From Hymenobacter pini (lineage in GTDB: Bacteria > Bacteroidota > Bacteroidia > Cytophagales > Hymenobacteraceae): a stretch of DNA of 64,000 bases. The stretch lies in assembly GCF_020421205.1 (NCBI RefSeq), contig NZ_JAIZZH010000005.1, positions 310,001-374,000 on the forward strand. Direction: 5' to 3'. Below are positions 33,279 to 42,081 of this stretch, one piece after another (positions within the stretch are counted from its first letter, which is position 1; every line of letters begins with the position of its first letter). The position numbers and the translations under genes are program-made. A model generated the notes under the pieces. It saw nothing but the letters and a program-made list of their open reading frames with translations. It made no database searches and had not been told where the DNA came from.

Positions 33279-34304
33279 CTACGTCAGCAGTACGCTGCGG
33301 AAGGCGGGGATATTTTTGATGGCGGCACCGGTGCCGCGCACTACGGCGCGCAACGGGTCCTCGGCAATGTGAATGGGCAGCTTGGTTTTGGCCGCCAGGC
33401 GCTTATCCAGCCCGCGCAGCAACGCGCCACCACCGGTCAGATGAATCCCGTTTTCGTAGATGTCGGCCGACAACTCGGGCGGCGAAATTTCCAGGGCCTT
33501 TAGTACGGCTTCCTCAATTTTGGCCACCGATTTATCCAGGGCAATGGCAATTTCCGAGGAGGTTACTTTGATAACCTTCGGAATACCCGTCATCAAATCC
33601 CGGCCGCGCACTTCGAAATCGGGGGGTGTTTGCTCCAGCTCGGTGAGGGCCGCGCCCACTTCAATCTTGATGCGCTCGGCGGAACGCTCGCCGATGAGCA
33701 GGTTGTGCTGGCGGCGCATGTAGTCCAGAATATCCTGGTTGAATACGTCGCCGGCGGTTTTGATGCTCTGGTCGCACACGATACCCGACAGGGCAATTAC
33801 CGCAATTTCGGTGGTGCCCCCTCCTATGTCGATAATCATGGAGCCCACGGGCTGCTCCACGTCGATGCCGATGCCGATGGCGGCGGCCATGGGCTCCTGA
33901 ATCATCCACACCTCCTTGGCCCCGGCGTGCTCCGCGGAGTCACGCACGGCGCGCTTTTCCACCTCCGTAATACCGCTCGGAATGCAGATAACCATACGGT
34001 GGGAAGGCTGGAACAGGCGGGTGCGGGTGTCAATCATCTTGATGAGCCCCTTGATCATCTCCTCCGCGGCGTGGAAGTCGGCAATTACGCCGTCCTTCAG
34101 CGGGCGGATGGTTTTGATGTTGTCGTGGGTCTTCTCGTGCATCTGCTGCGCCTGCCGACCCACGGCAATTACTTTATTGGTAGTGCGGTCTTTTGCAATG
34201 ATGCTCGGCTCATCCACCACGATTTTATCGTTGTGAATGATGAGCGTGTTGGCCGTGCCCAGGTCAATGGCTATGTCGCTGGTCAGAAAATTGAAGAAAC
34301 CCAT
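33279..34304 (-). CDS. mreB: Actin-like cell shape protein MreB
   Basis: A 341-residue actin homologue that guides lateral wall synthesis. It has the phosphate 1 loop DLGTANTLI, phosphate 2 loop IDIGGGTTEIAVI, and the adenosine motif LTGGGALLRGLD near the C-terminus. The start at 34304 (MGFFNFLTSDIAIDLG) is the family start. A -7 box TACTTTTG lies at 34358-34365 on this strand, 54 bases upstream. Confidence 0.98.
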   Translation of the reverse strand: MGFFNFLTSDIAIDLGTANTLIIHNDKIVVDEPSIIAKDRTTNKVIAVGRQAQQMHEKTHDNIKTIRPLKDGVIADFHAAEEMIKGLIKMIDTRTRLFQPSHRMVICIPSGITEVEKRAVRDSAEHAGAKEVWMIQEPMAAAIGIGIDVEQPVGSMIIDIGGGTTEIAVIALSGIVCDQSIKTAGDVFNQDILDYMRRQHNLLIGERSAERIKIEVGAALTELEQTPPDFEVRGRDLMTGIPKVIKVTSSEIAIALDKSVAKIEEAVLKALEISPPELSADIYENGIHLTGGGALLRGLDKRLAAKTKLPIHIAEDPLRAVVRGTGAAIKNIPAFRSVLLT

Positions 34305-34671
34305 CGAGTTACGGCAAGTGAATGAGAACGGGCTGGTTGCGCCCGTTAAAAGTGGGGCAAAAGTAAGCAAGTTTCAGCGAAGCTGCAGCCTGAGTTTCTG
34401 CACGCTGCCACGCTGGCGGATGCTATAACGCTGCTCGGCGCCGTATATGACATTTCTCACTCTTATTTAGTGTACAGCCAGTTGCCAGCTGCTCATAATG
34501 TCATCAGTTTTATTTCTTAAATCATATTTCAACATTTTTAAACAACACGTCAGTAACTCGTAATATATACTAATCAAGCCGCTCTATTTCCACTGACCAT
34601 AGTGGAGATTATCTGGGGTTTGTCCAAAGAAAAAGGTGGTAGCTTTACTACTCACCATTTTTGATTTTTTC
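34305..34671. other. AT-rich divergent region between mreB and a PKD lipoprotein gene
   Basis: About 367 bases without a gene, with an AT-rich stretch at 34440-34600 unlike the rest of the window. It contains the mreB -7 box (34358-34365, minus strand) and, for the lipoprotein gene, TTTG at 34619 with TAGCTTTA at 34640, spaced 17 bases. Confidence 0.6.
34358..34365 (-). promoter_or_regulatory. -7 box of mreB
   Basis: The minus strand reads TACTTTTG, an exact TAnnTTTG, with no clear -33 box. Confidence 0.5.
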
Positions 34672-34992
34672 ATGAAATCTCATTTCCTCGCCTACGCATT
34701 CGGATCTTTGGTCATCGGCCTGGGGCTGGCAAGCTGCGGCAAAAAACCCGAAGCCTGCTTCACCATTGAGAAAGGAATTCCCAGCTCCAAAGTCAATGAA
34801 ACCGTGGAGTTGAATGCCGGCTGCAGCACGGAAGCCACCTCGTTTGTGTGGGAGTGGGGAGACGGCTCGAGCGACACGGGCATCAAGACCAACCATAAAT
34901 ACAACGCCGCCGGTACGTTCACCATTAAGCTTACGGCCAAAAACGACGATAACTCGGCCAGCACCACCAAACAGGTGGTTATTGTTCAGTAA
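34672..34992 (+). CDS. PKD-domain lipoprotein
   Basis: A 106-residue lipoprotein with lipobox LASC near residue 21 and a single PKD domain at about 30-105. The PKD hallmark appears as VWEWGDGSSD, then HKYNAAGTFTIKLTA. Such a protein would be on the periplasmic or outer side of a membrane and may bind protein or glycan partners. The start at 34672 is taken from the signal peptide. It has no functional partners nearby and converges on purH. Confidence 0.88.
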   Translation: MKSHFLAYAFGSLVIGLGLASCGKKPEACFTIEKGIPSSKVNETVELNAGCSTEATSFVWEWGDGSSDTGIKTNHKYNAAGTFTIKLTAKNDDNSASTTKQVVIVQ

Positions 34993-35004
34993 CGGCCAGA
35001 ACTG

Positions 35005-35090
35005 CCTCCGGGCACCGTAAGCAAACAGCAACGGCCGGCTACCCAATCCAAGGTAGCCGGCCGTTGCTGTTTGCTTACGGTGCCCGGAGG
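35005..35090. terminator. Perfect 38-bp-arm palindrome between the PKD gene and purH
   Basis: Arms 35005-35042 and 35053-35090 are exact complements over 38 bp, with a 10-base loop. The right arm ends directly at the purH stop. It can terminate both convergent genes, though it lacks U runs and is much longer than a normal terminator. Confidence 0.93.
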
Positions 35091-36626
35091 TTAGTGCTTG
35101 AAGTGCCGTACCCCGGTGAGCACCATGGCCATGCCCAAACGGTTGCAGGCGTCGATGCTGTCCTGGTCCTTGATGGAGCCGCCAGGCTGCACCACGGCGC
35201 GGATGCCGGCTTCGCCGGCAATTTCCACGCAGTCGGGGAAGGGGAAGAAGGCATCGGAGGCCATAACGGCTCCTTGCAGGTCGAAGCCGAAGCTGCGGGC
35301 TTTTTCGATGGCCTGGCGCAGGGCATCCACGCGGGAGGTCTGCCCCACCCCCGAGGCGAGCAGCTGACCGGCCCGGGCCAGCACAATAGTGTTGCTCTTG
35401 GTGTGCTTGCACACTTTGAGGGCAAACTCCAGGGCGGCTACCTCGTCGGCGGAGGGGGCCGACTCGGTAACGGTGCGGAAGTCGGCGGCGCCTTCTACCA
35501 CATTATCGAAATCCTGCTCAATCACGCCGTTCAGCAGGGTTTTCACCTGCTTGGAGGGGAACTGCACCGGCTTCTGGCGCAGCAGGATGCGGTTTTTCTT
35601 GCTTTGCAGAATGGGCAGGGCATCCGCCTCAAACTCCGGGGCAATCAGCACCTCGAAGAACAGCTTGCTCAGCTCCCCGGCCGTGGCGGCATCCACCGGC
35701 TTGTTCACGATAATCACCCCACCAAACGCCGATACCGGGTCGCAGCTGAGGGCGTTGAGGTAGGCCTGGTGCAGGCTATCGGCCTGGGCCACGCCGCAGG
35801 CGTTGGTGTGCTTGAGAATGGCGCAGGCGGCGGGGCCGTCGGCCTGAAACTCCTGCATCAGCAGCACGGCCGCGTCCACATCTACCAGGTTATTGTAGCT
35901 GAGCTGCTTGCCGTGGAGCTGGTCGAACAGGGCCGACAGGTCGCCGTAGAAAGTGCCAGCCTGGTGGGGGTTTTCGCCGTAGCGCAGCGGGGTGGCGGGC
36001 TTTTCGGAAAGCTTCAGGGCCGCGCCGCTCAGCTCGGTACCCTGGGCCATGTACCGGAAAATGTGGGTGTCGTAGTGCGAGGTGGCCTCGAAGGCGGCGG
36101 CGGCGTAGTGGCGGCGGTCCTCCAGGTCGGTGGCGCAGCCTTTGGCCTGCAGCAGCTCGGTTACGGCCGCGTACTGGTCGCGGGAGCTGACCACTAGCAC
36201 GTCGCGGAAGTTTTTGGCCGCAGCCCGCAGCAGCGAGATGCCGCCAATGTCAATCTTCTCGATAACGTCCTGCTCGGGGGCACCCGAGGCCACGGTTTCC
36301 TCGAAAGGGTACAGGTCCACAATCACTAAGTCGATGGGCGGAATCTGGTGCTGCTCGGCTTCCTGCAGGTCGCTGGCTTCGTGGCGGCGGTGCAGAATGC
36401 CGCCGAATACGGTGGGGTGCAGGGTTTTGACGCGGCCCCCGAACACGGCCGGGAAGCCCGTGAGGCTTTCAACGGCGGTTACGGGCGCGCCCTGCTCCTC
36501 AATAAACTGCTGGGTGCCGCCGGTGGAGTAGATGGTTACGCCGTGCTCCTTCAGCAGTGCCACCAACGGTTCCAGACGGTCTTTGTAATACACGGAAACA
36601 AGGGCGGAGCGAATGGGCTGCGACAT
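35091..36626 (-). CDS. purH: Bifunctional AICAR formyltransferase/IMP cyclohydrolase
   Basis: A 511-residue enzyme for the last two steps of IMP synthesis. The N-terminal cyclohydrolase domain shows [17 protein letters not shown] and IDIGG; the C-terminal transformylase shows [28 protein letters not shown] and the C-terminal block [24 protein letters not shown]. Length and order are those of the family. It is monocistronic here. A possible -7 box TACCTTCG lies at 36657-36664 on this strand. Confidence 0.98.
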   Translation of the reverse strand: MSQPIRSALVSVYYKDRLEPLVALLKEHGVTIYSTGGTQQFIEEQGAPVTAVESLTGFPAVFGGRVKTLHPTVFGGILHRRHEASDLQEAEQHQIPPIDLVIVDLYPFEETVASGAPEQDVIEKIDIGGISLLRAAAKNFRDVLVVSSRDQYAAVTELLQAKGCATDLEDRRHYAAAAFEATSHYDTHIFRYMAQGTELSGAALKLSEKPATPLRYGENPHQAGTFYGDLSALFDQLHGKQLSYNNLVDVDAAVLLMQEFQADGPAACAILKHTNACGVAQADSLHQAYLNALSCDPVSAFGGVIIVNKPVDAATAGELSKLFFEVLIAPEFEADALPILQSKKNRILLRQKPVQFPSKQVKTLLNGVIEQDFDNVVEGAADFRTVTESAPSADEVAALEFALKVCKHTKSNTIVLARAGQLLASGVGQTSRVDALRQAIEKARSFGFDLQGAVMASDAFFPFPDCVEIAGEAGIRAVVQPGGSIKDQDSIDACNRLGMAMVLTGVRHFKH

Positions 36627-36799
36627 GGCAAACGGGCTTTAGAGTGAAACGCTGCGCGAAGGTAGGCAGCCCCAGCCGGGCCGTTGTTACGGAATTATTA
36701 ACTGCGCTTTTGAGCGTACCCCAACAAAACTTCCACTTGAGTTTGGCTCAACCAGTAGCAGAACCGTATAGCATAGCTCCACTATGCCCTTGTGTACGT

Positions 36800-37957
36800 A
36801 TGCTTGAGCCGTTGATTTCCGCTACTTCAGCTACTATATTGAGCCCCTCCGCGGCCGAGTTGGCCGCTGCCGAACTCGCCCCGCGTTTATTCGTCCAAGC
36901 CCCATATACCGACGAGGAAGGCAACTTTCCGCTGGCAGAATTTAACTGGCTGCGGGCAGCGGGCCTGCTGAGTGCCCCTCTGGCACCCGCCCTGGGTGGA
37001 GCCGGGCTGGCTCAGCCCGAGCACACTGCGAGTCTGCTAAGCACACTGCGACATATTGGGCGTGGCAACCTGGCGGTGGGTCGGGTGTATGAAGGCCACG
37101 CAAATGCGCTGCAACTGCTCCAGCGGTATGGCTCAATGGGGCAGCAGGCGCGGTGGGCAGGTGATGCGCTAGAGGGACACTTATTCGGCGTGTGGAACAC
37201 CGAGGCGCAGGACGGGGTGCGACTGGAGCCGCTGCCTAACGGGCGCTACCGGTTGCACGGGCGCAAAACCTTTGCCTCCGGGGCCAGCTTCATCACCCGG
37301 CCCCTGTTCACGGCAGCACTGCCGGATGGCGGTTGGCAAATGCTTATTCTAGCGGTTGATCAGCAGGCACCGGAATATCAGAAGGAGTTTTGGCAACCCC
37401 TGGGTATGCGGGCATCAGCCAGCTTTATAGTGGATTTTACGGGGCTGGAAATTGGCGAGGAGTGTTTGCTTGGGCAGCCCGGCGACTATTACGCGCAGCC
37501 CTGGTTCAGTGGGGGAGCCATCCGGTTTGCGGCCGTACAGCTAGGCGGCGCTGAGGCATTAGTAGACGAAACGCGTCGGTTTCTGCAGCAGCTCGGCCGC
37601 ACCACCGACCCCTACCAGCGCCAACGCTTGGGCGAAATGGCCTTCTTGCTGGGGAGCGGACAGCACTGGCTCACGGCCGCCGCTGCCGTAGCAGCCGCGC
37701 CAGGGGCCGTTGCCGACACGCTAGTAGCCCACGCGAACCTCATGCGTTCGGCCATCGAGGATATGTGTTTGCGGCTGCTGCCGTTGACGGAGCGGTGTGT
37801 GGGGGCCAGGGGCCTGTTGCGGCCGGAGCCATTTGAGCGCCTGCACCGCGACCTGACGCATTACTTGCGCCAGCCGGCTCCTGACGCGGCTTTGGCCGAT
37901 GCAGGTCGCTACGTATTGGAGCGTCAGGAGCCCGCGTACCGGCTGTGGGCTAGCTAG
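36800..37957 (+). CDS. Acyl-CoA dehydrogenase family protein
   Basis: A 385-residue flavoprotein of the acyl-CoA dehydrogenase superfamily. It has the N-terminal helical domain (PAL-GGAG style: LGGAGLAQPEHTASLL), the middle beta domain with KTFASGASFITRPLFTA, and the C-terminal helical bundle. The usual catalytic Glu motifs are not clear, so substrate and direction are uncertain. It is followed by a PIG-L deacetylase 32 bases later and then a methyltransferase, all on one strand, which suggests a joint biosynthetic role instead of beta-oxidation. The start at 36800 is the first ATG that gives family length. Confidence 0.85.
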   Translation: MLEPLISATSATILSPSAAELAAAELAPRLFVQAPYTDEEGNFPLAEFNWLRAAGLLSAPLAPALGGAGLAQPEHTASLLSTLRHIGRGNLAVGRVYEGHANALQLLQRYGSMGQQARWAGDALEGHLFGVWNTEAQDGVRLEPLPNGRYRLHGRKTFASGASFITRPLFTAALPDGGWQMLILAVDQQAPEYQKEFWQPLGMRASASFIVDFTGLEIGEECLLGQPGDYYAQPWFSGGAIRFAAVQLGGAEALVDETRRFLQQLGRTTDPYQRQRLGEMAFLLGSGQHWLTAAAAVAAAPGAVADTLVAHANLMRSAIEDMCLRLLPLTERCVGARGLLRPEPFERLHRDLTHYLRQPAPDAALADAGRYVLERQEPAYRLWAS

Positions 37958-37989
37958 CCGGTTCTGGGCTGTTTGCGTAGTATGGGTGT

Positions 37990-38730
37990 ATGTCTACGTT
38001 TTCCAGCACCCAATACCCTCTATTGCCCGCAGTTACGGCCGCCACGTTAGGCCCAACTGTAGTAATAGCCCCCCACCCTGATGATGAGTCCTTGGGATGC
38101 GGGGGGCTGCTGGCACTGCTGCGGCAAGCGGGCCAGCCGGTGTGGTGCGTGCTGGTTAGCGACGGCACTATGTCGCACCCTAACTCCGTTAAGTTTTCGG
38201 CTCCGGCCCGGCAGGCATTGCGGGAGCAGGAACTGCGCACAGCCTTAACAGCACTTCACGTGCCCGCGGAGGCACTGCTCTGCCTGCACCAACCCGACGG
38301 TGCCGTACCTATGCCCGAGCAGCCGGCCGGAGCCGCTGCCGTTCGGAAGTTGGCCACCTTTCTGCAGCAAACCCAGCCGGCTACCGTGCTGGTGCCTTGG
38401 CGGCGCGACCCACACCCCGACCACCGGGCCACTTTCCAGTTGACTCAGGCGGCCATTCAACACCTCCCCTCGCCTCTCCGCCTGCTGGAATATGTAGTAT
38501 GGGCCTGGGAACGGGCACAACCCGCTGATTTGCCGCAACCCGAGGAGGTAAGTGGCTGGCAGCTGGATATCAGCCCCGTGCTGGAGCAGAAGCAGCAGGC
38601 TATTGCGGCTCACCAGTCCCAATTACCTAGCTCTCCTATCGACGACGACCCCACTGGCTTCACACTGGCTCCGGCCATGCTAGCGCACTTTGCCCAGCCG
38701 ACCGAAGTATATCTGGAAGCTACAATCTGA
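37990..38730 (+). CDS. PIG-L (LmbE-like) family deacetylase
   Basis: A 246-residue zinc-dependent N-deacetylase. The metal and base motif APHPDDESLGCGG is at 28-40 and the second motif PHPDHRAT at about 135-142. Family members remove acetyl from N-acetylglucosamine-containing lipids or thiols (GPI, mycothiol, bacillithiol, teicoplanin pathways). Its neighbours, a methyltransferase and a glycosyltransferase, suggest action on a small glycoconjugate. Twelve bases separate it from the methyltransferase. Confidence 0.93.
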   Translation: MSTFSSTQYPLLPAVTAATLGPTVVIAPHPDDESLGCGGLLALLRQAGQPVWCVLVSDGTMSHPNSVKFSAPARQALREQELRTALTALHVPAEALLCLHQPDGAVPMPEQPAGAAAVRKLATFLQQTQPATVLVPWRRDPHPDHRATFQLTQAAIQHLPSPLRLLEYVVWAWERAQPADLPQPEEVSGWQLDISPVLEQKQQAIAAHQSQLPSSPIDDDPTGFTLAPAMLAHFAQPTEVYLEATI

Positions 38731-38742
38731 TTTTAGTTTTCT

Positions 38743-39345
38743 ATGCAGCCCAATCCGCAACAGCCAAATTCTCTGCCGCCGGCCTATTTCGACGAGGTGT
38801 ACCGCGCCAACGAAGACCCGTGGAAGTTCGAAACCAGCCCTTACGAACGAGACAAGTATGCCACTAGCTTGGCAGCTCTGCCACGGGCTCACTACGCCAC
38901 TGCGTTTGAAATAGGCTGCTCCTTAGGCGTGCTCACCGAGCAACTGGCTAGCTGCTGTGGTCATTTGCTAGCAGTGGATGTGGCTGAGGCTCCCCTGGAA
39001 CGGGCCCGGCAACGGTGTGCCCACTTGCCGCAGGTAGAGTTTCAGTTGATGCAAGTACCCCGGGAGTTTCCGCAGGGGCAGTTTGAGTTGATTGTCGTAT
39101 CGGAAGTAGGGTACTATTTAAGTCCGCAAGATTTAGAATCGGTACGGCAGCAAATCATTCGGGCTCTGCTGCCAGGTGGGCACCTGCTGTTAGTGCACTG
39201 GACGCCCCCCGTGCACGACTACCCTTTAACTGGCGACGACGTGCACGAATATTTTTTGCAGGAAGCTCAGCCACAGGGGTTGCTCACTCATCTGCACGCC
39301 GAACGACACCCCACCTACCGCCTCGATTTACTGGCTCGTACCTAA
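38743..39345 (+). CDS. NodS-like SAM-dependent methyltransferase
   Basis: A 200-residue class I methyltransferase. The start PAYFDEVYRANEDPWKFETS is the signature of the NodS-like family, followed by the SAM-binding motif FEIGCSLGVLTEQLA and the acidic loop LLAVDVAEAPL. NodS methylates the free amino group that remains after a deacetylase has acted on a chitin oligomer. The PIG-L gene just upstream could supply such an amine, so an N-methylation step is a reasonable inference. Its stop overlaps the convergent glycosyltransferase by four bases. Confidence 0.9.
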   Translation: MQPNPQQPNSLPPAYFDEVYRANEDPWKFETSPYERDKYATSLAALPRAHYATAFEIGCSLGVLTEQLASCCGHLLAVDVAEAPLERARQRCAHLPQVEFQLMQVPREFPQGQFELIVVSEVGYYLSPQDLESVRQQIIRALLPGGHLLLVHWTPPVHDYPLTGDDVHEYFLQEAQPQGLLTHLHAERHPTYRLDLLART

Positions 39346-40520
39346 CCCGCCTTCGAGACGACCACCCGCGGCACTACCCGCCGGGTCTGCTTTATCATTC
39401 GCCGAAGTATTTGCACTGCTTCCGACAAGCGTACAGGTGCCGAGGTGGTAGCACGAGTAAGGTACGGCTGACAAGCCTCCCAAAAAGCTCCAAAAGTGCT
39501 GTAACAGGATAATAGTAGCCCTATTTCTTGAGCTAACGCTGAGTGCGCGCTGCTTGGGCGGTTTCGTCGCTCCCACAAGGTGCGTAGCTGCCAACGCAGC
39601 CGGGCCTCGGCAGCCACGCCAGCGGGGTGCGGCACCATAGGTTCCTCGCCCGCTAACTCAGCCCATTCCCGCAGCTGCCAGGATAAGCCTATTGGCACGC
39701 GCCCTTGTCGCCGGGCCGAGGTAAACACCTGTACTGTGGGGCTGTGTCGCACCCGCAAGCCGTGCCGCAACAGAGCCTGATACAAAGCTTCATCCTCTAG
39801 GTATGGCACGACGGGTAGACCGCCCGTGCAACGATAAGCGGCAGTTGTTACAGCCAAGCTAGCCCCGAAGTGCTGATGATGCCGGGGCCAGGGGTCATGA
39901 GAGGTGGGGTCCAGGTGTTGCCGTAGTTGGGTACACAGCAGATGGTAGGTGGCATCCAGAAGCTGGAGGCGCCGCACGGGACAGCCAAAGGTTTTTTCCA
40001 GCATCAGAATCCGTCCTCCCACGGCATCAGCCCCGGCCGCCAGGGCCGCGGCCGTAGCTGCCAGCCACGTTGGCGCTACCAGGGTATCGGCGTCGGTACT
40101 GGCAATGAAGGCATCGGGGGTACCCGCCGTTTCCAGCCGCCGGCAGGCCTCATCCATCAGAATACGCCGGGCCCGGCCCACATGGGCCTCGGCGGCGGGC
40201 AGCGTAATTTCGGCAATGTGTAACACTAGCTCCGGATGCTGCTGGCTCCATCGGTGGGCTACTAGCGCCGTGTCATCAGCGCAGTTATTCACCAGCAACA
40301 GCACCTCGTAGCTTTGTGGTGGCAACGGGTAGCCGTTCAAATCAGTTTGCGCGGCCAGGGCTGCCAGTGTGGCTGCAATAGTAGCACCCTCATTTTTGGC
40401 CGGGATAATGACACTTGCTCGCAGGTCTGATGCGGGAGGTGCAGCTTTATGCCAGCACGAGGCAATTGCGGCACCAGCCGAAGTGACCAAGTGAAAACGG
40501 AGGGGAGTAGCGTGGGACAT
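39342..40520 (-). CDS. Family 2 glycosyltransferase
   Basis: A 392-residue GT-A-type glycosyltransferase. The nucleotide-sugar site is visible as ASVIIPAKNEGATIAATLAAL, and the metal-binding DxD as STDADTLV. The later motif YLEDEALYQALLRHG gives the acidic base. The C-terminal 100 residues are basic and helical without a clear membrane segment. It is convergent with, and overlaps, the methyltransferase gene. Its position next to a PIG-L deacetylase and a NodS-like methyltransferase supports a shared glycoconjugate pathway. Confidence 0.92.
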   Translation of the reverse strand: MSHATPLRFHLVTSAGAAIASCWHKAAPPASDLRASVIIPAKNEGATIAATLAALAAQTDLNGYPLPPQSYEVLLLVNNCADDTALVAHRWSQQHPELVLHIAEITLPAAEAHVGRARRILMDEACRRLETAGTPDAFIASTDADTLVAPTWLAATAAALAAGADAVGGRILMLEKTFGCPVRRLQLLDATYHLLCTQLRQHLDPTSHDPWPRHHQHFGASLAVTTAAYRCTGGLPVVPYLEDEALYQALLRHGLRVRHSPTVQVFTSARRQGRVPIGLSWQLREWAELAGEEPMVPHPAGVAAEARLRWQLRTLWERRNRPSSAHSALAQEIGLLLSCYSTFGAFWEACQPYLTRATTSAPVRLSEAVQILRRMIKQTRRVVPRVVVSKAG

Positions 40521-40604
40521 GTGCCATCTTTTACGGCTAAGTCAACAGCAAAAGCTAATCTGACTGCACAAAAGAACCGAACTGACGAGCTTAAAACGCA
40601 CAAA

Positions 40605-40628
40605 TCCCCGGATTAAGGCATCCGGGGA
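40605..40628 (-). terminator. Terminator of the outer-membrane barrel gene
   Basis: A 9-bp perfect stem (40605-40613 with 40620-40628) and a 6-base loop, 30 bases after the stop at 40658. Confidence 0.6.
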
Positions 40629-40657
40629 CTTGGTAGTGAGTTTCATTGTAAGCTAAC

Positions 40658-41929
40658 CTAGAAGGCTTCGCCAACGGCGAAGATGATACCCGAGTTTCCT
40701 CCGGAACCTACCCCGTAATCGAGGCGAATATTGAGTCGGTCACGGCGGTTAAAGCGGAAGCGGGCACCGGCCCCGCCAGCAAACTTCAACCCATCAAAGG
40801 TGTAGTCACTCAAGGCCGGAGCTACTTCGCCCACGGCGCCAAATACAGCTCCATCAATGCGCCAGAATAACTTCTGACGGATTTCAGCCTGCGCGGTGGT
40901 AAACTGCCGGTCCCGGTAGCGGGCCTCGTAGATACCGCGCATCAGATAGGCGTTGTTGTAGAGCGAACCGCCCAACGTAGCCCCCATGCCGCCCCATTCC
41001 CGGAACGGAACCTGCCCGGTGTGATACTGCCCCAGAAATTGCAGGGCCAGAATAGTATTGTTAGAGCCGAACAGCGGGTTGAAGTGGCGGGCATCCACCA
41101 TATACCGCGTGAATTTATAGTCGCTGCCTAGGCCTTTACCCGCAAACAGCACGTGCGCGTCCACGAAATTACCCCGATACGTGGCCAGCACGTTGTCGCG
41201 GCCATCGTAGAGCAGGGCCGGGCCCACGCCCGAAGTAGTGTAGCCCTTGCGCTGGCTTTCCGGAATGGTATAGTAGGACGCCGGGTTGCCGTCCTGGTCT
41301 TTCAACTTCACCTCGCCCAAATCGGTAAGACGGTAGCGCAGCCCCACAAACAGGTTGGGCACTACTTTTTTCAGCACCTTCTCGTCGAACACCCATAGTG
41401 GGTATTGAATATGCGACTCATCGGCCTTGCTGGTTTCGTTACCGCGGCCGTAGTAGTTGAAGGCCAAGTCGTAGTAGCTCAACTCACCCGAGAAGTAAAA
41501 CTTCTCATCTCTGGTGAAAATAGTGTGCGTGAGCTGCACGGTGGTTTGCTTTTTTTGCGAGAACCACGCAATCAGGCGGGCATTGGATTTTCGTACGGTG
41601 GTGTCCGTACCAAAACGCCACACTGGCAGGATGGCCGCGCCGATGGCAAACCCGGTTTCCTGCTGATAGAAGGCAATAGGCACCGGAATAAAGCTAGGCT
41701 TATTGGGGTCGTCGGGCGTGAGCTTGAACTTGGCTGCTTTCTGCGGGGCTAAGGCTTTGGTAAGCCCTACCGGCGCACCGGTTGCAGGAGTGGCCGCTTC
41801 GGTTTGGGTGAGTGGGGCAGCCGAGGCTACTAAATCGGTGGACTCCGATGAGGCCGGGGTAACCGACTGCGCCTGGGCAGCCGGGGCAACCAGCGCGCCT
41901 AGCGCCAGCAGCGGGTAGAGAAAGCGCAT
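40658..41929 (-). CDS. Outer-membrane beta-barrel protein, BamA/TamA surface-antigen type
   Basis: A 423-residue outer-membrane protein. A signal peptide ending AAQAQ is followed by a Ser/Ala/Pro-rich segment and a barrel of alternating strands that ends in IIFAVGEAF with a terminal Phe. Motifs GPALLYDGRDNVLATYRG and GGAGARFRFNRRDRLNIRLDYG are typical of the C-terminal Omp85 barrel. No POTRA domain is visible, so it is a barrel-only relative and not BamA itself. The start at 41929 is chosen by the signal peptide; the 68 extra upstream residues are not protein-like. Confidence 0.9.
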   Translation of the reverse strand: MRFLYPLLALGALVAPAAQAQSVTPASSESTDLVASAAPLTQTEAATPATGAPVGLTKALAPQKAAKFKLTPDDPNKPSFIPVPIAFYQQETGFAIGAAILPVWRFGTDTTVRKSNARLIAWFSQKKQTTVQLTHTIFTRDEKFYFSGELSYYDLAFNYYGRGNETSKADESHIQYPLWVFDEKVLKKVVPNLFVGLRYRLTDLGEVKLKDQDGNPASYYTIPESQRKGYTTSGVGPALLYDGRDNVLATYRGNFVDAHVLFAGKGLGSDYKFTRYMVDARHFNPLFGSNNTILALQFLGQYHTGQVPFREWGGMGATLGGSLYNNAYLMRGIYEARYRDRQFTTAQAEIRQKLFWRIDGAVFGAVGEVAPALSDYTFDGLKFAGGAGARFRFNRRDRLNIRLDYGVGSGGNSGIIFAVGEAF

Positions 41930-42081
41930 ACGTAGATGGCTTGGGGACAGGATGGTGAATGGAAGAAGCGGGCCGCCCGGCACCTGCGCAAAGTGGGTGT
42001 GCCTGCCGCAGCGCGCGGCCCGTAGCCTCCTAACGCAACAGTTGAGTCTACGGTTGTCGGGGAGCGTAGTGCCAGCCACCG

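Noticed and set aside
35064-36197. 377-residue open frame antisense to purH
   Set aside because: Low-complexity Gly/His/Leu/Val composition typical of a shadow frame; purH is certain on the other strand.
40658-41929. BamA proper
   Set aside because: No POTRA domains are visible and the protein is only about half the length of BamA; called a barrel-only relative.
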